From: Candidatus Thiodiazotropha sp. 'RUGA'
GTDB lineage: Bacteria > Pseudomonadota > Gammaproteobacteria > Chromatiales > Chromatiaceae
Direction: 5' to 3'
Assembly: GCA_016842065.1 (NCBI GenBank)
Contig: JAEPDS010000013.1
Span: forward strand, 1 to 64,000
Length of the DNA: 64,000 nucleotides
Positions 29,414 through 38,549 of this stretch are shown here, in pieces. The notes under the pieces were generated by a model, which was not told the origin of the DNA, made no database searches, and saw nothing but the letters and a program-made list of their open reading frames with translations. Made by a program: the position numbers and the translations under genes. The stretch's first letter is position 1; every line of letters begins with the position of its first letter.

Positions 29414-30625
29414 ATGCCCTTTTCGATCGCCAAAATTTTGCCGCCACTGCCGACCGCGACCAGTGCCAGGTCCCTGCTGGAGGCAATCCAGCCCGGTCAG
29501 CTGTTGAAAGGCACGGCGCTGTCCGAAAACCTCAATGGGGCCATGAGATTGCAAATTGGCGTAACCCAGTTGACGGCCCAGACCACCTTGAGTGTCACCC
29601 CTGGCCAATCGCTGCTACTTCAGGTGGAAAAAGCCGGCAAATTACCTGAATTGCGCGTCCTGACTCAACCCACCCAGAAGGAGTTGACTGCCTGGGCATT
29701 GAAGAGCAACCTTCCAAGACAACAGCCCCTGCCGCAACTGTTCAAAGCACTTACCCAACTGGTCTCGCAAGCACAGACAAAACCCCTACCGGAGCCGGTC
29801 AGACAGGCGATCAGCCAGGTTTTGACAAGCGCCCTGTCGATCGACAAGCCTAGCTTCAAAACTGAGTTGAAGCAGGCATTGCAACTGAGTGGTAACCAGA
29901 CTGAATCCCTACTGATTCGGCAACTACCGGTGAATCAGGATCTAAAGCTCAATCTGCTCAGACTGATCGGCATCATCAAACCCTATCTTGCTCAATCATT
30001 TGATGCCGCCGGTCTAAAACTCCCCATGACTGGCGCGCCCGCAACCAGCCAAACCAATCCATCGTCGCCTGCTCCGGCACTAACATTACCCAACCAAATC
30101 CTGCTATCCAACTCGCAGGCAGCATTGCCGGCCCAGACCCTGGACGCCAATCCCACACTGAAGTTGTTGCTCGATCTGTTCAAACATCTCGATGGCGCCA
30201 TTGCCAGGATTCAAACCAACCAGCTCAGTTCACTGCCACCCACCGATGAGTCGGCCAAACAGATCTGGCAGTTCGAGCTGCCGATCCGCCATGAGAACGG
30301 TTTTGACCTGTTTCATGTAAAGATTGCCAGGGATGGACAGCGGGGAGCTGCCAACCAATCCGGATGGCAGTTAACCCTGCACATGAACATAGATCCACTT
30401 GGACCAATGCGAATCAGGCTGCATCTGGTTGGCGAGAGCCTCTCAACCACCATCTGGTCGGAAAACCCGGATACATCGAAGCTGGTAAGCAATCATCTGG
30501 ACAGGTTGCGCATCGGCTTTGAAACCGCTGGACTGGAGGTGAAGAAGTTGGAATCCTTCCAAGGTGCTGCGAGAAACGAAGAGCAGATACCCGGCGAACA
30601 CTCACTACTCAACGAACAGGCATGA
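29414..30625 (+). CDS. FliK-like flagellar hook-length control family protein
   Basis: From the ATG at 29414 (GGAAG upstream) the product is 403 residues; the frame is open to 29318 but without a ribosome site. It is Gln/Leu/Pro/Thr-rich with low-complexity stretches (residues 60-260). The globular C-terminus (about 290-390; WQFELPIRHENGFDLFHVKI, LGPMRIRLHLVGESLSTTIW) matches the Flg_hook/FliK C-domain. FliK measures hook length and switches export by contacting FlhB-C; the next gene is an FlhB-C homologue. It is away from the main fli cluster. Confidence 0.82.
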   Translation: MPFSIAKILPPLPTATSARSLLEAIQPGQLLKGTALSENLNGAMRLQIGVTQLTAQTTLSVTPGQSLLLQVEKAGKLPELRVLTQPTQKELTAWALKSNLPRQQPLPQLFKALTQLVSQAQTKPLPEPVRQAISQVLTSALSIDKPSFKTELKQALQLSGNQTESLLIRQLPVNQDLKLNLLRLIGIIKPYLAQSFDAAGLKLPMTGAPATSQTNPSSPAPALTLPNQILLSNSQAALPAQTLDANPTLKLLLDLFKHLDGAIARIQTNQLSSLPPTDESAKQIWQFELPIRHENGFDLFHVKIARDGQRGAANQSGWQLTLHMNIDPLGPMRIRLHLVGESLSTTIWSENPDTSKLVSNHLDRLRIGFETAGLEVKKLESFQGAARNEEQIPGEHSLLNEQA

Positions 30626-30912
30626 ACAGAAAAGACCTAGACACCTCGGATCTTGCTGTCGCACTCAAGTACGATGGGGAGAATGCCCCAAGGCTGACTG
30701 CGAAAGGCCGCGGTGAACTGGCTGAGAGAATCCTGGCTCTGGCGGAAGAGCACAATATACCATTGCATGAAGATGTGGAGCTTGCCGCCCTACTCTCACA
30801 GATACCGCTTGGCGATGAGATACCCCAGGCCCTCTATCGGGCAGTTGCAGAAGTGATTGCGTTCGCCTATCTGCTTTCCGGTAAACGTCCGCCTGGGTTT
30901 GAGGACCAGTAG
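30622..30912 (+). CDS. Stand-alone FlhB C-terminal domain-like protein
   Basis: 96 residues matching the cytoplasmic C-terminal domain of FlhB: DLAVALKYDGENAPRLTAKG and AEEHNIPLHEDVELAALL. The four membrane helices and the self-cleaving NPTH motif are absent; its place reads DTSDLAVAL. It overlaps the FliK-like gene by ATGA. Short FlhB-like proteins of this kind are known next to FliK-like genes and may modulate export specificity; full-length flhB must be elsewhere. Confidence 0.88.
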   Translation: MNRKDLDTSDLAVALKYDGENAPRLTAKGRGELAERILALAEEHNIPLHEDVELAALLSQIPLGDEIPQALYRAVAEVIAFAYLLSGKRPPGFEDQ

Positions 30913-30944
30913 CAAACCACCCCATAGCAATCGTGGAGCGAATC

Positions 30945-31214
30945 ATGTCTAGCAAACGAACCCTCTTGATCTCTACTCTCTTGGTCGGCTCTGTTTCACT
31001 TGCCATGAATCTGCAGGCTGAAGAGAAGGCCACCGAGCAAGCACCAACCGTACAGAAAAAAACCTATACCGCAGGCGGTGACAGCAGACCGAAACTCAGT
31101 CGAAAATGCGCTATATACTCAGGCATCTGCCCAATGAACAGACGCAGTGAGGTCGGTGCATACTGCATCTGCAACACACCTTCAGGACCGATACACGGCG
31201 TTGTGATTCCCTAG
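30945..31214 (+). CDS. Small secreted four-cysteine protein, hypothetical
   Basis: 89 residues from the ATG at 30945, with GGAG nine bases upstream (an in-frame GTG at 30933 is less likely). A signal peptide is clear (KRTLLISTLLVGSVSLAMNLQA, then EEK). The mature protein is about 65 residues with a Lys/Gln/Thr-rich front and a C-terminal segment with four cysteines (CAIYSGIC and YCIC), which could make two disulfides. I do not recognise a family. Confidence 0.7.
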   Translation: MSSKRTLLISTLLVGSVSLAMNLQAEEKATEQAPTVQKKTYTAGGDSRPKLSRKCAIYSGICPMNRRSEVGAYCICNTPSGPIHGVVIP

Positions 31215-31316
31215 TGCGTGGTTGGAAAGGAGTAGACGCCTGGCAAGAGCGGTGGTTTACCCTGATAAATGCGAATCGACCGCCATCCCTTTCGGATGGT
31301 TACCACCTCATCCCTG

Positions 31317-32579
31317 CTAAACCTTCTCAGCGGAAAACACCCCTCTGATCTGCTCAACCCGTTCCAGCGCATGGACATACATCGTATTCAGCTGTTCTAC
31401 CGGAAGGAGCTTGGTCGATTCACTCATCCAGTGGCATCTTTCGAGATCGATAGCACACTGAAGACTATTACCGAATGGGCCCGAGTGACGACCCAGAGCT
31501 TCCACCATATGGTCAGCCAACGGGATCTCTTCGAGCAGCTGTTCCATCGGTTGATTCAACATCGCATCGAGGGTGGAAAGCAAACCTATGGTATAGCCGC
31601 TATCAGGATGACCAGAATCAAACTCATCGGCTAATGCTCTGCACATCTCTGCCCTGACCAGACTGGTGGTGATCAATTCAGGGGAAGCCTCCTCCATACT
31701 GGCCATGACAAAAAGCGTCGACCAGGCCCTCAGGCGATTCAGGCCGATAAAGACAACCGCCTCCCGGATCGATGAGATCTTGCGCGTCAAGCCCTGAGCA
31801 GCAGAGTTTATGACTCGAAGCAGTTTGAAACTCAAGTTGGGATCAAGCTCAATCAGTTTGGCAACTTCCTCGATATCCGCATTGGGATCGTTGAGCTGAG
31901 CGATGGTTCTGAGCAGTATTTTCCTGTTACCCGGATTTCGCGTGGTGCTGAGAGTTTGGGGCTTGGCAAAGAAATAGCCCTGAAACAGGGTAAAACCGAG
32001 ACGTTTTGCGGTTTCGTACTCCTCGCGGGTCTCCACTTTTTCCGCAAGCAGGGTTATACCTCGCCTCAGTAGATCATTGATTGGCTCGACATATTTCTCG
32101 AGATCAAGTCCCAGAATCTCGACCTTAATCAAAGCACAATAAGGTAGCAAGGGTATCCAGCGTTGCTCGAACCGATAGTCATCCAATGCGATCGCATAGC
32201 CTGCTTCATGGAGTTTTTTAATACCATCAATGACGGCCGGTGTCAGATCAAAGTCCTCCAGAACCTCGATCACAATCTGCTGAGGGTCAACCGGTAGAGA
32301 AGTGAACTCGGTAAAAAACCGCTCAGTCATGTTGATAAAAACACGATGCTTGCCAACCAGGCGATGCAGGCCAAACTCCAGAAAACTGTTCAGCACAGTA
32401 CGGGCCGTTGCCACATCGCCATCAAAACCCTGCTGCGAGTCAGAGGTTGATCGATAGAGCAACTCATACCCATAGACGTTCAGTTTTTTGTCGAGAATAG
32501 GCTGGCGACCCACCTGAACCACTTCCGGGGGCAGATGCAATTCAGTGTCTGGCATCGATTCACTCATGCTGTTTATCAT
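31317..32579 (-). CDS. EAL-HDOD signalling protein (YuxH/CdgJ-like)
   Basis: 420 residues. The N-terminal EAL-like domain (about 20-215) begins VGRQPILDKKLNVYGYELLYRS. It keeps E-x-L, IVIEVLEDFD and ALDD, but several catalytic positions are changed (KVEILG instead of KID), so hydrolysis of c-di-GMP is doubtful. A HDOD domain follows (about 225-410; LNDPNADIEEVAKLIELDPNLS, SSIREAVVFIGLNRLRAW). CdgJ of Vibrio, of the same build, affects motility. It is convergent with the small secreted gene and upstream of, but separate from, fliJ. Confidence 0.87.
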   Translation of the reverse strand: MINSMSESMPDTELHLPPEVVQVGRQPILDKKLNVYGYELLYRSTSDSQQGFDGDVATARTVLNSFLEFGLHRLVGKHRVFINMTERFFTEFTSLPVDPQQIVIEVLEDFDLTPAVIDGIKKLHEAGYAIALDDYRFEQRWIPLLPYCALIKVEILGLDLEKYVEPINDLLRRGITLLAEKVETREEYETAKRLGFTLFQGYFFAKPQTLSTTRNPGNRKILLRTIAQLNDPNADIEEVAKLIELDPNLSFKLLRVINSAAQGLTRKISSIREAVVFIGLNRLRAWSTLFVMASMEEASPELITTSLVRAEMCRALADEFDSGHPDSGYTIGLLSTLDAMLNQPMEQLLEEIPLADHMVEALGRHSGPFGNSLQCAIDLERCHWMSESTKLLPVEQLNTMYVHALERVEQIRGVFSAEKV

Positions 32580-32900
32580 ACATAAGTTGGTATTCTCAGT
32601 CCTTCACTTGAAGATAGTTCACACGATCCTAGCCATAGTCGCACAACAGTGTGTCAGCTGGACATTCACTCAAACAGACTCTGAAATCCCCTGATTTGCC
32701 CAGCAACTCATTTCACTTGCAAAAAACCTTGATGGATCAAACATTGCGTGAGGAATAAGGTCTGGTTGTTCCGCTAGACCGGCAAGTGTAGCGGCTTCGT
32801 GGATGTTTAATAACGGGCACCAGCTGTGGGATTTATGCACATCGTGAAGCCGATGGATCGAGGCATGACTGGAGGGAAAAAGCCTGATTAAAAAGTCCTA
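32580..32900. other. Intergenic region between the EAL-HDOD gene and fliJ
   Basis: 321 bases on the downstream side of the fli operon. It should contain the end of the fli transcript and the promoter of the EAL-HDOD gene. I see no gene and no clear T-tailed hairpin. Confidence 0.35.
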
Positions 32901-33329
32901 TTAACGATTTCTTTGATTATGTTCGTCGCTCTCTTTCTGCTCTCTGCGATCGGCACTTTTCTGTTCTTTTTCGCGATAACGATCGATCACTTTATTCAGT
33001 GCCTGGGTACGACTGTGCTTCTGTTTCCAATCGGTTTTTTGGCTATTGTGATTGACCATGCTGGCGGCAACGACCTGTTGCTGCTGATTGATCGCCTCAT
33101 CCAGCTTTGCTAGAAAGGTTCTGTATTCCTGTAGTTGAGTGGATGTCATCCCTTCCCGCGCCATCTGCTCAAAGCGCTCCAGATACTCTTGATGGTATTG
33201 CTTCAGCTGTTTTAACTTCGCCTCCTCCTGCTCAAGATTCTTACGCGCCTGCCCCATACTGCGTGCAGCATTCTGCTCCTTGGAGTGCGCGAATCTCTGT
33301 ACTGGCTTGAGTCGTTTCGAAGGCGACAT
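32901..33329 (-). CDS. fliJ: Flagellar export chaperone FliJ
   Basis: 142 residues, almost wholly charged coiled coil (KNLEQEEAKLKQLKQYHQEYLERFEQMA), as in FliJ. It is last in fliEFGHIJ, 17 bases after fliI. FliJ sits in the FliI hexamer like the gamma stalk of F1 and helps open the export gate. The very hydrophilic C-terminus (EKEQKSADRREQKESDEHNQRNR) may be disordered. Confidence 0.88.
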   Translation of the reverse strand: MSPSKRLKPVQRFAHSKEQNAARSMGQARKNLEQEEAKLKQLKQYHQEYLERFEQMAREGMTSTQLQEYRTFLAKLDEAINQQQQVVAASMVNHNSQKTDWKQKHSRTQALNKVIDRYREKEQKSADRREQKESDEHNQRNR

Positions 33330-33346
33330 AATCGATTCTCAGTTCG

Positions 33347-34750
33347 TTATTCCACAGGATTCGGAAGAGTCAATCCTGCCGGCATCTCTGCTTCTGGTTC
33401 CGGTTCAGCAGGAAACAGGGTTTCAAGATCTTCAAGACTCTGCGCCAGAGTCACTGGTGTATGCATGTCCTGACGTAAAAATTCATTCAGTGCCGGCATC
33501 GCTGAAATCGCAATGTCGATCTGCTCATCACTACCAGACTCATAGGCGCCAACACTGATCAAATCTCTATTCTGCTGATATAGAGAGTATAGATGCTTAA
33601 ACGAGCGTGCGGCATCCTGATGGCTATAACTGGTGATATCGTTCATCGCCCGACTGATCGAGGCCTCGATATCGATTGCAGGATAGTGGCCGGCATCCGC
33701 CAATTGCCGGGAGAGTACGATATGTCCGTCCAGGATGGCTCGGGCGGCATCGGCAATCGGATCGTTTTGATCATCCCCTTCAGTGAGGACTGTATAGAAC
33801 GCGGTAATTGAACCGCCACCCTTATCCCCATTACCGGCCCGCTCCACCAGCTGTGGCAGTTTGGCAAAAACCGAGGGGGGATAACCCTTGGTGGCCGGTG
33901 GTTCATGGATCGCCAGAGCAATCTCACGCTGCGCCTGGGCATAGCGGGTAAGTGAGTCCATCAGTAGCAATACATGTTTACCCTGCTCTCTGAAGCTCTC
34001 AGCGATACTGGTGGCAAGCATTGCGCCATGCATTCTCCGCAGTGGTGGGTTGTCGGCCGGCACAGCAACCACAACAGCCCGCTTCATACCCTCTTTTCCC
34101 AGGATATTCTCGACAAACTCCTTCACCTCACGACCACGTTCGCCGATCAACCCGACTACGGTGACATCCGCATTGGTGTAGCGGGTCATCATACCCAGCA
34201 GCACACTCTTACCAACACCGGAACCGGCGAAAAGACCCAGTCGCTGCCCCCGTCCAACACTCAACAGCGAGTTGATCGCACGCACACCCACATCCAAGGG
34301 CTCTCTGATCGGGGTTCTGGCCAAGGGATTGAAACTGGTTCCAGTCAGGGGACGTCGCTCATCGTTGTGGATCGGTCCAAGGTTATCCAGCGGTTTTCCT
34401 GCGCCATCAATGACCCGTCCCAGCAGGTGTTCTCCAACCACAGCTTCGCAGACACGCCCGGTTGGAATGACTCTCGCCCCCTGCTCCAGGCCATGAATAT
34501 CACCCGTGGGCATGAGATAGAGACTGTCTTCACCAAATCCAACCACTTCGGATTCAATATGCGTGCCGTTGCTGCTGACCACATCACATTGACCTCCGAT
34601 CACAGCGCGACAACCGATCGCCTCAAGCGTCAGACCCACCATTCTTGTCAGTCGACCCTCAACCACCAGGCCCCGATCATCGCCGAGTCGATCCTGATAG
34701 CGACGTAACCGTTCCGCCCAGATCTGTTGTCTCTCCGTTCCCAGTTGCAT
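33347..34750 (-). CDS. fliI: Flagellum-specific ATPase FliI
   Basis: 467 residues, usual length. The Walker A motif GSGVGKS (176-182) lies in [14 protein letters not shown], the Walker B in [19 protein letters not shown], and the family segment [21 protein letters not shown] is intact. The protein is a F1-beta relative that powers substrate delivery to the flagellar export gate. Five bases after fliH. Confidence 0.97.
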   Translation of the reverse strand: MQLGTERQQIWAERLRRYQDRLGDDRGLVVEGRLTRMVGLTLEAIGCRAVIGGQCDVVSSNGTHIESEVVGFGEDSLYLMPTGDIHGLEQGARVIPTGRVCEAVVGEHLLGRVIDGAGKPLDNLGPIHNDERRPLTGTSFNPLARTPIREPLDVGVRAINSLLSVGRGQRLGLFAGSGVGKSVLLGMMTRYTNADVTVVGLIGERGREVKEFVENILGKEGMKRAVVVAVPADNPPLRRMHGAMLATSIAESFREQGKHVLLLMDSLTRYAQAQREIALAIHEPPATKGYPPSVFAKLPQLVERAGNGDKGGGSITAFYTVLTEGDDQNDPIADAARAILDGHIVLSRQLADAGHYPAIDIEASISRAMNDITSYSHQDAARSFKHLYSLYQQNRDLISVGAYESGSDEQIDIAISAMPALNEFLRQDMHTPVTLAQSLEDLETLFPAEPEPEAEMPAGLTLPNPVE

Positions 34751-34755
34751 CGTGA

Positions 34756-35439
34756 CTACTCCTCTTCCAGCTGCTCATCGATGGCACGGGCACCGGCCAA
34801 CAGAGGCGCAATCAGACTGGCGAGCCTGGATTCCAGTGAGGCATCGACCTGGGAGGTATCGGTCACCACTTTACAGCCCCCCCGATTGATCACTGGATCC
34901 TCAATCAGATGCCAACCCACTTCGGAATCGCCCAGCGCATAGACCTCACGTATCAGTTCCGCATCCTCCGGATGAAGCAACAGACGCACATTGCGTGAAG
35001 AGACAGGTAGGACGGAAAGGGCTTCCCTGACCACACCGACAATCAGGTTGGGATCACTTTTGACCTCGCGGCGGACCAGTTGCTTTACAATCGCAATAAC
35101 CAGCGCCAGCAGCTCTTTCTCGATTTGATTGTCCAGATTTCTTAATGGCCGTTCGAAGGTTTGCAGCAGGCGATCAAATTGGGAGGTGTACTGATTCAGC
35201 TGCATTTGGGCCTGGTTCAGGCCCTCTTTATGGCCATACTCAAAGCCCTCTTGCTTGCCCTTTTCAAAACCCTCTTCGTAGGCCTGTTGCTGGATTGCCT
35301 CGAGCTCTTCTGCCGTGGGTGGGGCACTCGGAGGATGGATTGTGCCCCGGTTCGTCCGTTTCTTGCCCTCCCCCATCTCCGGTGGCAACCACTGCCTGAT
35401 ATCAACGGTTCCTCCGTCGCCGGATTTAGACGAACTCAT
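34756..35439 (-). CDS. fliH: Flagellar assembly protein FliH
   Basis: From the ATG at 35439 the product is 227 residues; an earlier frame start at 35472 lies deeper inside fliG. Glycine-rich repeats ([20 protein letters not shown]) in the middle are the FliH GxxxG helix, followed by the V-ATPase-E-like C-terminal domain ([11 protein letters not shown]). FliH regulates FliI. It overlaps fliG by 14 bases. Confidence 0.93.
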   Translation of the reverse strand: MSSSKSGDGGTVDIRQWLPPEMGEGKKRTNRGTIHPPSAPPTAEELEAIQQQAYEEGFEKGKQEGFEYGHKEGLNQAQMQLNQYTSQFDRLLQTFERPLRNLDNQIEKELLALVIAIVKQLVRREVKSDPNLIVGVVREALSVLPVSSRNVRLLLHPEDAELIREVYALGDSEVGWHLIEDPVINRGGCKVVTDTSQVDASLESRLASLIAPLLAGARAIDEQLEEE

Positions 35440-36484
35440 CACCACCGCCTCCGAGCATGATCTCACCGGCATCCGCCAGGCGGCGTGCTACCTGTAGTAT
35501 CTCTTTCTGCGAGGCCTCCACATCACTCAGCTTGGCAGGAGCCGCTGCTTCCAGATCATCCTTGAGCATTTCAGCTGCACGTTTCGACATATTCTTGAAG
35601 ATCTTCTCTTTCAGTGCTTCATCGGCACCGCGCAGTGCCAGCAACAGCTGCTCGGTACTGACTTCGCGCAACAGTGCCTGAATACCCCGGTCATCCACAT
35701 CGATGAGGTTTTCAAAGACAAACATGTTGTCCTGAAGCTCCTGACCAAGATCAGAATCGACTTCGATGATCTCCTCCATCAGTTTGCTCTCGACCGCACC
35801 ATCCAGCATGTTGAGTATCTCTGCGGCGGTTTTAATGCCACCCAGACTGGAAGATTTGACGTTGGAGGCACCGGAAAACTGTTTTTCGAGGATCTCATCC
35901 AGCTCCTGCAAGGCAACCGGTTGAATGCCATCCAGGGTGGCAATGCGCATGATCACATCGGTACGTACCCGGTCGGCAAACTGGCTGACTACCTGGGCAG
36001 CCTGATCCGGTTCCAGAAAAGAGAGTACGATGGCAATGATTTGTGGATGCTCAAGCCGAATCAACTCGGCAATTCCCCGGGGATCCATCCACTTCAGTTG
36101 TTCCAGGCCTTTACTGTTGCGGCCCAGCAGGATGCGGTCAATGACGCCGCCCGCCTTATCCTCTCCCAAGGCATTGGTGAGCATGTTGCGGATATATTCA
36201 TCAGAGCCCAGTCCCAAGGCAGTCTGTTTTTCCAGAGTGGATACAAATTGATGCATCACTGCTTCCATCTGGTCCGTGGTCACCCCTGTCAGAGTAGCCA
36301 TTGCAAGCCCCACATCCTGAACCTCTTTGGGGCCCATATGGCGGAGTATTTCAGCAGCATCTTTCTCACCCAGAGCCAGCAACAAAATAGCAGAGCGTTC
36401 TAGTCCACTCGTTTTGTTGACATCCGAGGCATTTCCATCAGATGCTTTCATTGCCTGATTAGCAGTTTGATTATTTGTTGCCAT
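35426..36484 (-). CDS. fliG: Flagellar motor switch protein FliG
   Basis: From the ATG at 36484 the product is 352 residues; a TTG at 36493 is in frame. Middle and C-terminal switch domains are intact: EHPQIIAIVLSFLEPDQAA, and the torque helix around DDRGIQALLREVSTEQLLLAL with charged residues kept. FliG couples the MotAB stator to the rotor. It overlaps the fliF end by 14 bases. Confidence 0.97.
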   Translation of the reverse strand: MATNNQTANQAMKASDGNASDVNKTSGLERSAILLLALGEKDAAEILRHMGPKEVQDVGLAMATLTGVTTDQMEAVMHQFVSTLEKQTALGLGSDEYIRNMLTNALGEDKAGGVIDRILLGRNSKGLEQLKWMDPRGIAELIRLEHPQIIAIVLSFLEPDQAAQVVSQFADRVRTDVIMRIATLDGIQPVALQELDEILEKQFSGASNVKSSSLGGIKTAAEILNMLDGAVESKLMEEIIEVDSDLGQELQDNMFVFENLIDVDDRGIQALLREVSTEQLLLALRGADEALKEKIFKNMSKRAAEMLKDDLEAAAPAKLSDVEASQKEILQVARRLADAGEIMLGGGGDEFV

Positions 36485-38150
36485 CTTCAGCAATCCACTT
36501 TTTAACTACCTGAGCCACTCGCTTAGGATCTTCTTGAATCATATTACGTGCGGCATCCAGTGTTTTCTCATAACTTCTTGGACCTGGCAGCTGCAGGGAT
36601 TCATCATCTTCAGACAGCATACCCATTTCACCACCAGCGCCACCAGGCATCTCTGCCATACCACCCTCACCTGCAACGGCTCCAGCGGTCGCCATCGATT
36701 CACTCATGTGTGCCGTCACCACCTGCTTGGTCAGTCGGGTCATGGTGGGCTTCAATACCCCGAAAACCAACAGTAGGAACAGCAGTGCGCCACCAACCTG
36801 ACGAATCAGATCCCAAAACCAGCTCTGTTCCCACATCGGAACTTCAGGCAGTGGTTCCATTGGCTGAGGGATATAGAAAGCCTCACTGATCACCTGCACT
36901 CTGTCGCCACGTTGAATGTCGAATCCAACCGCCTCTTTGACCAGGTTGGAGATGCGTGTGATCTCTTCCGCCGTGCGTTCCACCGGCACAGCCACACCAT
37001 CCTCACCGGCCTGGTAACGATCATTCACCACAACAGCGACTGAGATTTTGCGCAGCCGACTGCTGGGCAGACGGGTATGGCTGATGGTCTTATCCAGCTC
37101 AAAATTGCGGGTGGCCCGTTTGCTTGTATTGACCGGAGTGCCTCCGGCTTCACCCTCCGCACCACCAGCCACCTGAGGCGCATTCGCCGCAACCGGAGGC
37201 TGATTGGTCAGTGCGCCTGGTACGCCCTGCACATCGTTCAACACAGATTGCTGCTCATTGATCTGTTCTGACCGCAGTGCGTTCACATCCGGATTATAGT
37301 ATTCCTGGGTCTGTTCAACATAGGTGAAATCCACATCGGCGGTCACTTCTGCACGCAGATTTTCCCGTCCGACTACAGGTTCAAGGATATCTTCAATCCG
37401 CTGCTTGTAGTGACCTTCAAGCTCACGGGTGTATTCAAACTGCCGGGAAGTCAGCTGCATTTCACGGCTGTCTTTCTTGGTGCTCAGCAGACGCCCTTTC
37501 TGATCGACCACCGTGACATTGGAAACATCCAGTTCGGGTACGCTTGAGGCGACCAGATGGGTGATCGCTTCCACATGCCCCTTTTCCAGACTGCGTCCGG
37601 GATAGAGTTTCACCACCACCGACGCGCTGGGGAATTTTCTTTTACGGATAAACACCGACTGTTTCGGTGTTGCCAGATGTACCCTGGCGCTATCCACATT
37701 GGCCATAGTCATGATCGAACGGGCCAGTTCCCCTTCGATGGCACGCTGATAACGGGCTGTCTCCACCAGTTTACTGGTTGAGAATCCGGTATCCTCCTGC
37801 ATCAGTTCGAAACCGGTCGATCCGGAACGCGGCAAACCCTGGCCGGCAAGTTTCATCCGCGCCTCTTGCAGGCTGGAGCTGGGCACCATCACAATGCCAT
37901 TCGCCTGATCGATTTCATACTCGATACCGGCCTGCTGCAGAGCCTGAGAGATCTCCATGGCATCCTTGTTGGGAAGGTTACCGAACAGCGGCGCATAACT
38001 CGGCTTCTGGGTCCACAGCACAACGGCCACCCCCAAGGCGACACTGGCCGCTATCCCCACCATCACGGCGATCTGCCTGACGATGGGATTGTCCTGTATA
38101 CGCGCCACTTCGACTTCGTTTACTGCTTGTTCGGGAGTTACGGTTGCCAT
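36471..38150 (-). CDS. fliF: Flagellar MS-ring protein FliF
   Basis: 559 residues with two transmembrane segments (about 24-47 and 445-467) and the periplasmic ring-building region between (SYAPLFGNLP, AGIEYEID, KRKFPSASVVVKLYPG). The cytoplasmic C-terminal tail that binds FliG (ESLQLPGPRSYEKTLDAARNMIQEDP) is present. FliF forms the base ring of the motor. It lies 23 bases after fliE. Confidence 0.97.
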   Translation of the reverse strand: MATVTPEQAVNEVEVARIQDNPIVRQIAVMVGIAASVALGVAVVLWTQKPSYAPLFGNLPNKDAMEISQALQQAGIEYEIDQANGIVMVPSSSLQEARMKLAGQGLPRSGSTGFELMQEDTGFSTSKLVETARYQRAIEGELARSIMTMANVDSARVHLATPKQSVFIRKRKFPSASVVVKLYPGRSLEKGHVEAITHLVASSVPELDVSNVTVVDQKGRLLSTKKDSREMQLTSRQFEYTRELEGHYKQRIEDILEPVVGRENLRAEVTADVDFTYVEQTQEYYNPDVNALRSEQINEQQSVLNDVQGVPGALTNQPPVAANAPQVAGGAEGEAGGTPVNTSKRATRNFELDKTISHTRLPSSRLRKISVAVVVNDRYQAGEDGVAVPVERTAEEITRISNLVKEAVGFDIQRGDRVQVISEAFYIPQPMEPLPEVPMWEQSWFWDLIRQVGGALLFLLLVFGVLKPTMTRLTKQVVTAHMSESMATAGAVAGEGGMAEMPGGAGGEMGMLSEDDESLQLPGPRSYEKTLDAARNMIQEDPKRVAQVVKKWIAEDGNK

Positions 38151-38173
38151 TTTTCGCCTTCTTATTCAATCAG

Positions 38174-38494
38174 TTAGATTGGCATACTCATTACGTCTTT
38201 GTAGGCCTCAACCAGCTTGTTGCGAACCTGCACCATGGCTTCGAAAGAGAGGCTGGATTTTTGTGCTGCAATCATTACCTGAGCCAGGTCCATCTCGCCC
38301 TCACCACTCTCAAAGCTGGTACGAAGTGCACTGGCTTCCTGTTGGATCGAGTTGACCCGGTCTATCGATTGCTTCAGCAGATCGGAAAAATCGGCCCCTG
38401 AGGCTTTCGGTGACTCCTGCGCATTGTCAGCAGCTTGAGCAGACATCACCCGCATTTGCGCCAATACTTGATCGATGTTCATGCTGTTGTTCAT
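38174..38494 (-). CDS. fliE: Flagellar hook-basal body protein FliE
   Basis: 106 residues. The C-terminal half (LAQVMIAAQKSSLSFEAMVQVRNKLVEAYKDVMSMPI) is the characteristic FliE sequence that joins the rod to the MS ring. First gene of fliEFGHIJ, with a sigma-54 promoter just upstream. Confidence 0.96.
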   Translation of the reverse strand: MNNSMNIDQVLAQMRVMSAQAADNAQESPKASGADFSDLLKQSIDRVNSIQQEASALRTSFESGEGEMDLAQVMIAAQKSSLSFEAMVQVRNKLVEAYKDVMSMPI

Positions 38495-38532
38495 TAGCGA
38501 AGCTCCGTTATCTTTATAACTACTTATGTCTA

Positions 38533-38549
38533 TGCACTATCCGCACCAG
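38533..38549 (-). promoter_or_regulatory. Sigma-54 promoter upstream of fliE
   Basis: On the minus strand the sequence CTGGTGCGGATAGTGCA has GG (38547-38546) and GC (38535-38534) with exactly ten bases between, the -24/-12 spacing of sigma-54. It sits in the 55-base gap between the fleR stop and fliE, about 40 bases before the fliE start. In Pseudomonas fliE is FleR-dependent. Confidence 0.6.

Noticed and set aside
31281-31300. Small hairpin (ccatcc/ggatgg) between the secreted-protein and EAL-HDOD genes
   Set aside because: Six-base stem and no T tract; too weak for a terminator call.
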